Source: Podospora pseudoanserina (lineage: Eukaryota > Ascomycota > Sordariomycetes > Sordariales > Podosporaceae). Taken from it: DNA of 64,000 nucleotides. The notes under the pieces are model-generated. The model did no database searches and was not told where the DNA came from. It saw only the letters and a program-made list of their open reading frames with translations. The position numbers were made by a program, and so were the translations under genes. This document shows positions 33,470-44,922 of the stretch, piece by piece. The stretch lies in assembly GCF_035222485.1 (NCBI RefSeq), contig NC_085924.1:558001-622000 (forward strand). The letters are read 5' to 3'. Within the stretch, counting starts at the first letter, position 1. The number at the start of each line of letters is the position of its first letter.

Positions 33470-34134
33470 TGTTGAAATAGGTGCTATTGAGGCCTGTAAA
33501 TATAGGCTCAAATAGCCATCGGCGCAGTACACTGAGAGCGAAGAAGACTTTGACTGCAGCATTCGACAGTTGCCGTGGCACTGAAGGAAGGAGGATTACA
33601 GGGGCGGCGCCCTGTAATATATAGAAGAGAATCACTGTAACATAGGCTTGTGAGGCACTAATGAGTGTGGTGAACCAGTATATTGATTGAACCTTATAGA
33701 CTAAAAAAATACCACAGTGGATAGGGTGTGAGGCAGAGGTCTTATAGGCCATCGGCCTCTTACTTGCTCCCCGAGGGTGATTCCGTTCCCGGGCCTGAAC
33801 GCGCGTTTCCCGGGCCCGAACGCCCGCTAAGTGCGCTATCCAAATATAAGGTTACAGGCTACGTTGCCGCTACCGTTTGGCCACTGCAGGCCACGTTGCC
33901 GCTACCGTTTGACCACTGCAGGCCACGTTGCCGCTACCGTTTGACCACTGCAGGGCACCAGCCTTAGCGCTCGGCCTTCCGGGACCTCGGATTGCTTCCG
34001 GAGGCCGAGCCTCCGCTCCGGCAACCGCAGTCCCTAAACACTGCTGATTCAAGCCATCGTATTGCCTCTGAGGCCCTGTAATATACAGGGCTCAGATACA
34101 CTGTAAAATCCACAAACAAAGCTGTATTTTAACA
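33470..34134 (+). mobile_element. Solo LTR, family B (copy 2), target duplication ACTCA
   Basis: Begins TGTTGAAATAGG and ends TTTTAACA, with a perfect 5-bp duplication ACTCA at 33465-33469 and 34135-34139. It is the longest family B copy (665 bp) because of a 32-bp tandem repeat. It is inverted relative to 31924-32536. Confidence 0.9.
33855..33950 (+). repeat. 32-bp tandem repeat, three copies, within family B LTR
   Basis: Units at 33855-33886, 33887-33918 and 33919-33950, each CAGG(C/T)(C/T)ACGTTGCCGCTACC... to CCACTG. The inverted sister LTR at 31924 has essentially one unit near 32105-32140. Confidence 0.9.
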
Positions 34135-34282
34135 ACTCATAACGAGCAGAGGGGTGACGAGGGGTTGTCTACTCTGGTAGCTTAGCTTAAGGTGTGTTCT
34201 TATCACGGGCGTGTTGGGCCGCGGCCGGAACGATATATGGTGGGCGCGGTGGAGAGGTGGTGTGGACGTACTAAACTATCGT

Positions 34283-34577
34283 TCACTCCTCTTGATTCGT
34301 TAGATTATAAAAATTAGGTAAAATAATATAACGTACAGGCTTACTAGCGCGTCGGCGATAGAGGGTAGTATAAGGTATTGAATAGAGCCTCGCTATAACT
34401 TTGAGGCTTAACTTAGGGTTATTTTTAAGGGCTTTAAGTGCAAGAATAACTTTTACCTCAATTAGAATCGAAGACATTTGAGTATGGTGGGAGGAAATTA
34501 ATGTTGCAGGTAGAGAGCTATATTGCGTGCGAAATCGATCCACTCGCTTATCTGATCCGCTCGCTTATCAAATACGT
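34283..34577 (-). mobile_element. 5' fragment of a second pogo/Fot1 element
   Basis: The minus-strand frame starts with a transposase N-terminus (ILALKALKNNPKLSLKVIAR, then SIPYTTLYRRRASKP). The inverted repeat TAACGTATTTGATAAGCGAG is followed by a second ATAAGCGAG copy, and its end at 34577 is followed by TA. The catalytic region is missing: sequence below about 34270 no longer matches. Diverged from the full element at 4748. Confidence 0.75.
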
Positions 34578-35906
34578 TACCGATTTCTCCCGTTTGTGTC
34601 ACTACGAATTGTTCAGTTAATCTGGCCTGGTCCAGTCAGAGCGCCTGCGCATCTTTAGCAAACCTGGGTGGCACTGTTAAGTCACCTGGTTGGATAAACA
34701 TCAGCTGGCCGTGAAGAGAGCGTTTGACGCTCTGGAAATTGACCCCCACCGTTGGTTGCTGGCAAACAAAGGCGAAGTTTTGGGTCACTAGGCGGACTAA
34801 CGGCAGATACGCCCGTATCTCGAACTCACTTAATCGCCCACCCAGCACCTTCTCACTTCCAAACGGAAATCTGCCCTTGCTGTCTCTGGTCGAATCTATA
34901 TTAGACACGAGGCGATGGGTGCACCACCATGTTGGCACACTTCATACGTGCAACTCACATATCACGACACGAGCTGGTTTTTCAGGGCGGTGAAACATGT
35001 ATGCCGGAACAACAGATACAAAGTGGTGAGAAAAACGAACGCCTAGGGGTTAAATACTTTCAGTCATTACCTACCTACACGACTGCTGATACCGAGGAAA
35101 AAATACCCAAGCAAAGGGGGAAAAACTTCTTTATCTACACAGAGAAGAAGCTGACAGAGGTAAGTCAAAACGCCTTTTACTTTCCTCCGCTCCTACCTAC
35201 CTAGGTACCTTGTTAGCATACCTACCAAACAGGTGTCGACCTGGAACCGTACTGCTAACTGTTGGACTATCTTACAAGGAAGAATTTAGCACGATCAAAC
35301 GTCTTTGTCGACACTCCCGATCGGACTCGGAATATGAGTTGGTACAAGCAGAACGTAGAATGCTTGGGCTGGACACCGATGCAGATTTTCAGTCTCCGCT
35401 AGAGTGGGAGTCAAAGCGTGAGGATGAATCTGGGAACCAAACTTCACACACTGAAGGGAAAGAGACAGGCTTCCCGTCAAGAAGAGACGCCGTGGCTCGA
35501 CGCCCAGGATGGCACACCTGGTGGTCAAAGTTGAAAGTCTCGCTCATTTAGAGCACCGAAGCATAAGGTAACAAGCATTTTCCCGCATGACATACCCCGA
35601 TCCGAGGTTTCCTGGTCGCATCGGTTGCATCAGGAAGCAGTTGATTGCTATCTAGGTATTCTCAAGCTGAGCACCTATCCTGCCTGTGCGCAAACTTGAA
35701 CGTGATGTAATCCGAACTTCAGGACCAATCTACCTCAGGTAATCAGCCAGAAATGACGCACCCGAGAGGGTACCTATCCAATCTAATATATACCTTTTAT
35801 TTCTGCTACTTCAAATCCTCAATGTTACTTCTCTTTTCCCACAACTTTAACATGACTCTAATTGCCTGGCCCATTGTGTATTCCGCCGCACCAACACCAC
35901 AAATCC
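34578..35906. other. Intergenic, nothing recognised
   Basis: Two frames of about 100 codons (34938-34636 minus; 35210-35551 plus) have no recognisable motif and no signal peptide, so I do not call them. Confidence 0.5.
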
Positions 35907-38900
35907 TCATCCCTGACAGCAATTCTTGCACTCTACCGAATCAATCGGCGCTCCGCACTGTCCGCAATTAAACACATCACACGGATCCGTCGGTTCGTTG
36001 CCGAGTCCACCTACAAAACTGTACAAAAGGCACCCGACTTGAGTGGATCCACCAACGCCGCCATTGTCACCTGTTTACAAACAAGTAGTGTCAGCCAGGA
36101 GACCGTGAGAGAGAGAGAGAAAGCAGGTAAAAACAACCAACTTACACATTGTATAATCCTCCCTGACCAAAAGATAAGCCGTAATCAAACTCGGGCTTCC
36201 CAACGGGAACCCAAAGCTCTGCCTCGCCACCTCCGTTTCGCAACCGGCCACCCACTCAGCCTGGTAATCGTAGTTGACATCATTCCCGTCCGTCCAACGC
36301 AGGCGTATCGGGTTATCCCCCGGTCCGATCGTGTCGTCGTCGCCCATGTCAAGCCGGATGTCGCTGAAAGCGAGGGAGCCGTCGTTTTGTTCCCCGCTTT
36401 GGATGTCGCCGTGGCCGGGGAAGTCGGCCTCGTCGAAGCAGCCGATCGGGCCGCGGGTGAGAGGGGTGAAGTTAGGGTTGCTTGTGGGAGAGGAGGATGT
36501 GCTTGTGGTGTCGCTGATTGTTGTTGTCGGTGCGACGTAGCCTTCTGAACTGGGGTCTTTTGGGTCGCGGAAGCCTGGCGGTGGTGCGGTTGGGGACGGG
36601 TTGCACCAGTACCCGGAACAGACGGTGCCGCCGCAGGCGGTGCTCCCGCCTTGGCAGGTTGGTCCGGGGGTGGCGCCTGAGGTGAATTGGATGGTGGTGG
36701 CTCCGGCACTGGCCTCCTCGCGGGCGAGGCGTGATTCTAGAGCTGCTAACACCGCGTTGGTGTATTCATCACCCATCGTCATGGTGGCCCATGACTCGTC
36801 GTTGAATATGCCGATAGGGGCAGCTGTTTGGGTTCCAAACACATCGGTGGTGGAGTCCGAGACGCTGATGGAGCAACCGGTGATGGTCTCGCACCGTGTA
36901 GTCGAAGACCTTGTCGTGCCGTCCGTGACAAAGTTGGATGTGGTGCAAGCCTCGGCCGTCTGCTTGGTGCACTCGGGTTCCGACTCGGTGGTGAGGCGGT
37001 AGTCCCATCCGATGGTAATCCGCGGCCAGTTGGGGAGGTTACCGCGGATGTCGATTCCCGGAGGAGGGTGGATGATGCCAATCGGCGGGGGACCGGGCCC
37101 GTAGATTCCCGGAGGCAAGGTCCAGTGCCAGGAACCGATCCGGACCTCTCCAAAGGAGATGCAGAAGAAGAAGAACCAGGCCTTGCAGGGAACGTGTACG
37201 CCGTCGCCGTCCTCGTCCGGCTCAGGTTCGTCGATTTCCTCCTCTTCGGGCACGATCCTTCCACCTTGAGGCCAGGTAGTGAAGACAGGTAGCGGCTCCT
37301 CGGTCGAGGTAGACCCAGTCTTCCAGGCTGTCACTAGAGAGCAGTCAACGGTAGCATCCGCCAGGTCAGGACCGAGGAATGTGAACACCCGCGTAGTTGG
37401 GCACGCGAAGTTAAGCGTCAGTTCGGCACTTTCGGTACACGTAGTGGCAACTGCAATTGCTGGCGTGGCGAAGACCAACGATGTTGTCGCGGGACAGTCG
37501 ATAGTAAAGACCTCTGTCGAAGCTGGAAACGTTACTGTTGTCACTGTGGCTCCCCGCACCGTAAAGAGGGTGCTGATGGGGGTGAAATACGTGGTATTCT
37601 TGGCCAGTTGGCCCGTACTGCTATTGAGTGTCGCCGGATCGGTGTACATAACTAAGGGACCGCCATCAATCTGAGGCCAAGGTGGAACGGTGACGGTTCG
37701 AGTGGTCTCGCTACCCTGACCATCTGGCAACGTGACAATAACAGGTGGGACGTTCACGCTTGGATAAAGGGTGATGGGCATCGCTCCTGTCGTTGAGACG
37801 TTGACGTTGGAAAAGGGGATGCCATCAGTGACAATCGGGGGGATCGAAAGAGTTACGGTAGTAGTTGTGGTCACAAAGACCGTCGTCGGAACTCCCCCGA
37901 TAGTGGTGCTGGAGATTTCTCCATACTCCAGCGAGGTCGTGTAGCTGCTGGGATGGATGGTGGTCGATGATTCCAGGGAGCTTGTCGGGAGAATCATCAT
38001 ACAGGACTTGGCCGGGCAACTGAGAGTTGGTGTGTTCCACACATTGGTATCGACAAACACAATATCGACATTGTCTGACCCCGGAAGAGGTACCCACACG
38101 CTGATCTCGGTAGTGAAGCCACGCTGATTGCTATCCTGCGGGATACTGGTGTCGTCGATGCCAGTGGCGATGTTGACGGTGGCAACCGTAAACAAATTGA
38201 AGATGACCACGCCGGTCGAGCCCTTCACTTCGAGGATGCGGTCCTGGCAGTTGTGTGTAGGTATGCAGTCCTGAAGATACTCGTTGAAGAAACTGTAAAG
38301 GCCGGCAGAGTGAATCATGACATCCTTTGAATCAATGATCTGCAAGCCCCAGGCGTAGTTGCAACGATCATCCCGCCCATCGCCTGTGACCTCGCAGTCA
38401 CTGAAATCTGGGTCGTTGGGAAAGGAGGCGGCAGCGCGGAAAGGCTCCGGAGGTCTGGGTCTGGGCTGATAATAAGGCGACTCGGTCTGGATATGGCCCA
38501 GGTACACGTTCTTGGCGCCGCTGATGAGGTAGTTGTAGAGAACCGAGTGCTCGGAGCCACCGCCATAGAACCAGGTTGGGCCCTGGGATTCAATGAGCAT
38601 GCCCCGGGCACCAAAAATGGAAATTTGTGTGGAGCTTGAATCGGGGACGTCGACAATCGTCTTATCGTTGTCATGATCGCTGACCCACGCCCACACATTC
38701 TCAAAGTAGCCATTAGCCTGGGGGGTAATCCGGAACATTATAGAGGCGGCAATACACTCGGCTTTGTTGGTGAACTTTGGACATGTAGTGAGGTCAAGGT
38801 CAGTGCCCAAGGCGCCGCCGACACGGAAATGCGAATCCCACATCGCGGCTGCTCCTTGAGAGACCGCTGCAACGTTCCACTCCATCATAATGGCACCCGC

Positions 38901-40870
38901 AGTAGCGCCACGTACCGAAAATAACATGTCATTGATCTCCAGCGTGCCAATGTCGCCTTTGTTGCCGACTTGAACCATGACCTTTGGATTTTTCATGTCG
39001 CTGAAGTAGTACCCAGACCCAAGGATCTGAGACCACAAGGAGCCTTGCACGATGGACCCGGTAGGAATCAATACTGTAGATCCAACCGCATATACTCCGG
39101 CCGGAAAGTATGCGATCTTGTCTTCCTCCAGAGCACGTTGTAGGAAGCTGTTGATGCAGAAGGCCTGGTCACCGGTCGCGTCGTTCTTGCACTTCCCATC
39201 CGTAGTCGCGACCAAGAAGGCATCAGTACCACGGCTTCCGTACTGTGGCCGTGATCGTACAAAGAGCTTACCATCGTCGCCGTTGAGTCCTTCACCCCTG
39301 CCAGGTGCTTCAACGGGGCCGGTCTGGATAGAGCCTTCTGAGCCATTGTACCGCTTTCCCGTAGCCCACAGGTCTGTGTTTCCTCGGAGAAGGGTGCCAC
39401 CGTTGCCTTCCGCGAGGACTGGGCTGACCACATTCTCGAAAACAGTGTTGTCGAGGACGATGTTTGGTGAACTGGGAAGGTCATTCGTCAGGATACCAAT
39501 GATTACATCATTGATCTTGGAATCGATGATGGAAACACTGCCTATTCCTTGGCCGGCATCACCACCCACTCCTGAGATATTGAAGCCGACGCCACCACCG
39601 TTAACTGTGATTTGCTGCCAGTTCCAGCCCCAGTCCCAGATCATCTGAACAGCTGTCTTGCACTGGTTGAAAACAAGGTTGCGCGCAGTATATTGCTGAG
39701 AGCCCGCGCGCCAGCCGATGTTGCCCCCGTTGAATTCGATGTCAGAGACAAACCCGCCGCTGCCATTCTCGGTGAAGATACCCACAGCCGTTGTGCTGCT
39801 TGTCTTAGGCATATCAAACACCAGGTTTTGCAGTGATGTGGCTTGAGAGACCTGCCAATGGATTCCCGTGGGTGCCAGGTTCTGGTCATTCTCACCCGTC
39901 AACTCGGGCATCTCAGTGAGGTCAAAGCGAAAGTTTCGGATTTGCCGAAAGAACTGATTCTGATTGATATACCACTGCTTTCCTGAAGAACCAGGAATGT
40001 AGGGGTTCACGTCAAAGAGAGCGATGCCTTTGAAGTCATCGCACCCTTTAATGATGGGCATGTCGTTTGGGTTGCCTATGAACTGCGTGTAATAATACTG
40101 AACCACAGGCGAGCAGATCTTGTAGGTACCGGGAGGGAAGTAGACGATTGCGCCTTGCGAGAAAGTATTGCCGCATTCCTCGCCGCACCGCGTACGAGAG
40201 TCACCGGCTGAGTCTTTGTTCCAGCTGGCAGAGGCCGCGTTGAGGGCCTCACTGGCATCAGTTTCTCCCGTATTGTCAGCGCCAAAGTCATCGACGACAT
40301 TACGGAAGAACTGGTAATTATCTCCGCCAGCATGTGGTTGCTATTTCAAAAGCAAAAGGTTAGATCATCAATGATGAGGGATTGACACTGAACAGCGAGG
40401 ATGAGACTTACAGTGCCCAAAGGGCCTAAACTTGCGAGCCAAAAGTCTGACGACTGCCGCTTGCTTTTAGAAGTGAAACTCGTTGACTTGATGGCGCTGT
40501 CGCCTTTGTAGCCGCCGCGAAGGACAGTACCCTGACGGAGATTCCTGAGATAACTGTCCAGGCTCCCTGAGTAAGCCCAGACTGGGCCATTGTGTATTCC
40601 TTTATCAGGTGCTGCCTTGTAGTAGTTGTGTTGGTTGTCAACCATGTATGCCGGAGCGGGCTTTGAAGGGAGCTGTCAACATTCCATTTCTCATAGACAA
40701 TGTAGGGCGGCATATCATACTTGCGAAGTGTAAGAAATTTTAGTCGTGTTGGAGTCGCGTGGTGCGCTGATGCTGCCAGCTGTGTGCGGGACCCAAACCG
40801 GGCTGGCCGACTGCACGAGGCTCCATAGTGTAGCTAGTATAGTAAAGAAAAAAGTCAAAGATGCCATCAT
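35907..40870 (-). CDS. Secreted GH55 exo-beta-1,3-glucanase with long modular C-terminus
   Basis: Four exons: 40870-40721, 40672-40412, 40340-36146 and 36070-35907; introns are 48, 71 and 75 nt and all phases agree, giving about 1589 residues. The signal peptide is MMASLTFFFTILATLWSLVQS. The catalytic part (about 130-900) is a double beta-helix: the first opens YQFFRNVVDDFGA and YFPPGTYK, the second has YFPAGVYAVGSTVLIPTGS. The family motif GPTWFYGGGSEHSVLY followed by HIQTESPYYQPRP marks GH55, which releases glucose from beta-1,3-glucan. From about residue 915 it has a Thr-rich linker (ILPTSSL), CKAWFFFFCISF (about 1193), CSGYWCNPSP (about 1381) and a Cys-rich end. These parts parallel the chitinase-protease at 14712-22082. 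Outside the cell it would attack glucan in fungal walls. Confidence 0.88.
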
Positions 40871-43269
40871 GCTGCTGTACTGGTTCAGCATTCACAGCGA
40901 TGGATCAATAGATGCAGAGCAACGTGTTAGCAGAAGAGAAAAGCCATGGTGGAGGGGAGGAAATCGTTGAAGATATCATCTAAAACAACGCTGACATAGA
41001 ATGCCTCGCCATTGAACGGTCGTTGCGAGGCTATTGGAGCTACGACCAGTGTGAACGATACCCCGGCGTTAAAACCCCGTATCTTGGGACTAAGGACGGG
41101 CTATCGGAAGAGTCGGTCATGCGGGGTCATCCTTCGACATGGGGAAAGGAAGAGGACCGCATAAGCCTTGCTCGGGATGGTACAGTAGGCGCAGTGATCT
41201 TCAAAGCACCTCTTCACGTCCGAAAGTCCGAAGTGTCAGCCACATATTTCACGGTGATGAGGTCATGTACCGGCATTGATTCATGGTGTGATTCGGTAAG
41301 GTAGATAGGTAGCGACGATACCTGTACTACCTGCATGTGCAAAGCTGCGGCACATCCGTTTCAATTGCAACTTCCATCCCGCTCTATGAAATATGTTCAC
41401 TACCTTACCTTACCTACCTACCTACGGTGATAATACCACAGACTCTATTCATGGCGATGTTGAACTGCCGAGGAAATCTAAATCCGAGCCTGGTTACCTG
41501 GCGGCCGTCGTGGGATGGGAGGACTGTGCCTAGGTACCTAGTAACCGGACAACAAGTCCGATCTTGTGATAATGCTTCCTCTAATGCTGACGAGGCTTTA
41601 TTGGTACATGATATCTCTACCATTGGGAGTACCTCGAAGGATTCGGCAGGAGAGGTGGCTATAGTTTGGCATGATAAAGTTATTTCCTTCTTGTCCTAAG
41701 GAAAGCCAGAAGGGCAGTCCTTCTCAGAGTCTGCTGCTGTTCTCACCAAGTTTTTCCGCTCCATTTACACGCATTTCCACCACCATTGATGGCGGAATGA
41801 ACTCATATTCCAGCGGCTACAGGACCAGTGGTAAGATAGGTACCTATCATGTTGTCGCTCTAGGCATGTGCAAGATCATGGTTCTGTAAAAGAGTAAGGT
41901 AGGTACAGTTGAGACTAACATAATCCAACACCCTTGGTTAAGCTTGGATTAGACAAGAATTTCCTGGTTTGCGTTGATGACAGGACGCTTCTTCCTGCGG
42001 CCTGGCATTTTTATGCTGTGTAATATCTATATGCGCATGGATGATTCGCCCAATATCGAGATGGATCATGATTCAGGCAACTGCTAGCCTGGAAATAATA
42101 AGATAGTATACCTACCTATTACATGGTCTCGGTACCTACCTAGTCTGTGTTACCATTGAAAACTTGAAATGCGACCTTTGTTGCAAAAAGTGGCTCATCC
42201 ATCAGCCATTCATCAGCCTTGCTGGAGCAGCCTTGGAACCGCCTGCCACCCATTCTGCCTCGGACTTACAGATTGCGGGTCGCGATCTTTTTGTTCTTCT
42301 CTCTTCCTTCTTTTTGAGCTCTTACTGCACATACCCCACCATGGTACGACGAAGCACACAACATGGATCTTGGACCTCGGACTAAACCACATGACTAGGG
42401 TAGACATCGTTTCTCCAAACTTATATCATCTCGGACTCCACGCTACACATTACATAAGGTACCTTTCGAGCCGAGAGAGCTTCTGCTGAATCCAATCGCC
42501 AGGCGGTTGTTGGAGCATGACCTCACCTGGGTCAGACGGTTCGGTACACCACCAGTCAAACTATATCACGGCTTCGCAGTTGGCAGGATTCCCTCATAGC
42601 CTTAATCCAGAGTTAGAAGCCAACATTCGACAGGGCCAGCACCAATCAGCAGATCTTGTCATGCTACAGAATGGATCATCGGACAACCCCTTTCCGCCAT
42701 GCGAGCCGGTGAGCAAAAGGTCGAGCCTTCAAAACAGGTTTATATCCCTGTTTCGTGAGTTCTTAATCGGCTGCACAGGCTTATCTGTCGGGCTGTAGCT
42801 CTGCCTTGCACGGCTGATCACTGGGAAGAACATAAGCGGGAGTTAGGCTACCTGCTTCATTCTCCTCACTGGGACCCTCGTTCCCTGATCCTGTAGAACC
42901 ACGTGCCAACCCCTGTCATCCTGTAGGCGGGAAGCCTGGGGTCAGACTACATACCTGTTAGGCCCACTGAGTGTCACCGAACCCTTCAGGCGAAGCGGGC
43001 TTGTGCTCGAGAAGTGCGGGCTTGCAAAGCCCGACCGGAGCTATGTCACCAAGGCGTGGCATAAGTGATCCGAGATGACATCCGACGGGAGCGCTCAGCT
43101 TTGAGAGGAGCAGGATGTGCATCTTTACGCTTCATTAGAAGGTCATCCGCACGCTCATAGCTGTTCTACTTTTGACCAAACTGTGCCTGTCGAACTATCT
43201 CCTGCTCCAGTCGAGGATCGTCAACACTGGCCAGTTCTAAATTCCTCTAAGTCTTTGGCCTTGAAGAAA
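40871..43269. other. Intergenic, promoter of GH55 and of the metalloprotease
   Basis: No credible gene. A short (TACC)n run lies near 41401-41425. A GC-rich stretch at about 42960-43080 has a small inverted repeat around GGGCTTGCAAAGCCC. Divergent start codons at 40870 and 43270 flank this 2.4 kb. Confidence 0.5.
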
Positions 43270-44534
43270 ATGGCAACACTATCTTTTATTTTATCTTTGA
43301 TTGCGTGTCTACTCACTCTCCTGCCACTGACAGTCGGAGTAGAGATCTACGACATCTTCGACGTAGAGCGGAATGCCGCCAACAATGGCGGCTGCGGGGC
43401 TCGAATGGCAACGCTAGATGTCTGGCTTTCAGACAGTCTCGAAAGCCTTGACGTAGCGTTGACCGCCATCGATAACTACCGTCAAAATGTCGGGGTCCGC
43501 AGAGCGTTGTCGACGTTCTTCGGTATCAGGAACACTGGAGGGCGAGCTACGCCAAAAGCTGTCAATGATATTAAAGGTAAGTGTTGACCGTCAACACCCT
43601 CATTCTCCCTAGAGCCCTTTGTTCCACGTTAGCTACAAGGCGACGGGAAGCACACGTACAAAACTGGACTGACGCGTTGACCAGATAACCTCGCCCACGT
43701 TTATGAATTTTTGAACCACCACCAGGAGAATGGCAACTTCTTCTACGACTCCACATACAACCACCTCCACTGCGACAGCACCTTCCTGGTGCCTCGCGCT
43801 CCAAACAGCCCAGCATTTGATTTCAATGGACAGGTCATAGTAGATCAGAACGGCAACCAAGTCACCATTGAGAATATACCAAGCTATCGCGCTGCTCTCG
43901 TCAAGGACGCACGTGCTTCGCCGTGGTGGGCTGGTGACTTTACCAACCTGAACGGCTATTACTTCGATGAACAGGGTGGTAACTTCTGCCAAGGGAACCA
44001 TTTAGGCGCCACTGCTCACATTAAACCGCTGCTGACTGACGGCGCCACCGGAACCGATCCTAACAGACAGCATGCAAGCGTCATCATCTGTCCACACGCC
44101 TTTGTTGGAAGCACACAACCAGACAACTACAGGGATGCAAACAATCTTATCTCACAGGGCACAAACTTCGCCCTTGTTGTTCCCAAAAGCGCGACGCTCC
44201 TTCACGAGGTCTTTCACGTTGTAGGAGGCGATTACTATTTGTCGGGCCCAGCCGAAAAGTGTAAGCAGTGTGCATCCATATCTAGATCTGTTTCAGCATA
44301 GACACTAACTTGAAGATGTCAGATCCTCTCCTTGACGCTTTAGACCTTGCATCAAGAAGATCTGGACTAGCCCGGCGAAACCCGGAAAACTATGTCTTCT
44401 TCGTCGCCCACATGTACCACATGTTGGGTCAACCAGATGGGAATGAACCGTGGTCTATTGGGGGAAACTGGGACTTTAGTGTTACTGGCAGCGGCAGCAA
44501 CCGCGTTTATGGGGCTACAGCGCCACCCCCGTAA
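43270..44534 (+). CDS. Secreted zinc metalloprotease (HExxH, M35-like)
   Basis: Exons are 43270-43576, 43685-44260 and 44323-44534; introns are 108 and 62 nt with GTAAGT and GTAAGC donors; phases agree, giving about 364 residues. The ATG at 43270 is preferred to the upstream in-frame 43117 because it opens a signal peptide (MATLSFILSLIACLLTLLPL). The zinc site is LLHEVFHVVGGDYYL (about residue 305), with a downstream RRNPENYVFFVAHMYHM. The spacing of HExxH, a GGDYY turn and an N-x-x-x-Y helix resembles M35 deuterolysin-type enzymes, but identity looks low, so another zincin family is possible. It probably cuts extracellular proteins. It lies 2.4 kb from the GH55 gene, divergently. Confidence 0.75.
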
Positions 44535-44922
44535 TAGGACCGTGGCGTAGAGTCTGATGAGGGTGACATTGGAGCGGACAAACAGAAATGTGCTTTTAGA
44601 GCATTGGGTGTCAGGAACAGTTATATACATTCTTTAGGTATGCTAGGAAACTCAGGGCACCAGCGGCGTGATTCGAACTGTGGACTTTGCTGCAAGAGGA
44701 CCCAGCATCTTCAGTACAAGAACTGCACACTTGTATGTGATATACCCACCAGGTGACAAATAGGTACCTAAGGGACAAAGCAGTGAGCCAGGTCAACCTG
44801 GGCGAAGTTAAACATTTAACCAGATGTGTGAAAACCGCGCTGTTAATTCAGAACAACTAGCTACATACCTACCTGGGGAGAGTGTACAGATGGAATTGGT
44901 ACTTTCAGGCTGAACTACAATG
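44535..44922. other. Intergenic between convergent genes
   Basis: 3' flanks of the metalloprotease and the ABM-like gene. A TTCGAAC-containing motif at about 44668-44680 was checked as a tRNA T-loop and rejected. Confidence 0.5.

Larger units (their letters stand above)
31895..34185 (+). pseudogene. Kinase-like gene interrupted by three solo LTRs
   Basis: Outside the LTRs one frame can be followed. 32537-32784 gives ILKERNPIKANSYENEIDIY, LYFRSL, IPRLFSKVTVSDL and LLENVEGVSLYNFLIKELEN, with TAG/TAA stops. 33156-33469 gives LCLLKELQDIYSLLTEKKVI, then YRDPKLYNFLYINKKIVTID, FKLSHPLP and LKSEIKEREKQ. After the third LTR it ends HNEQRGDEGLSTLVA and a stop at 34183-34185. The HRD-like YRDPKLYN and the metal-site-like IDFKLS mark a small protein-kinase-like fold of a kind common in fungal genomes. 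The stops fit C-to-T changes. The 5' end is unclear. Dead. Confidence 0.6.

Noticed and set aside
31924-34134. One LTR retrotransposon with two terminal repeats
   Set aside because: The two family B LTRs are inverted, not direct, and each has its own different target duplication; the DNA between is kinase-like, not gag-pol.
42960-43080. GC-rich inverted repeat as an RNA gene or terminator
   Set aside because: A short palindrome only, with no longer structure or known RNA motif.
44650-44720. Possible tRNA on the minus strand (TTCGAAT loop)
   Set aside because: The bases flanking the loop do not form a T-stem and no matching acceptor stem is present.
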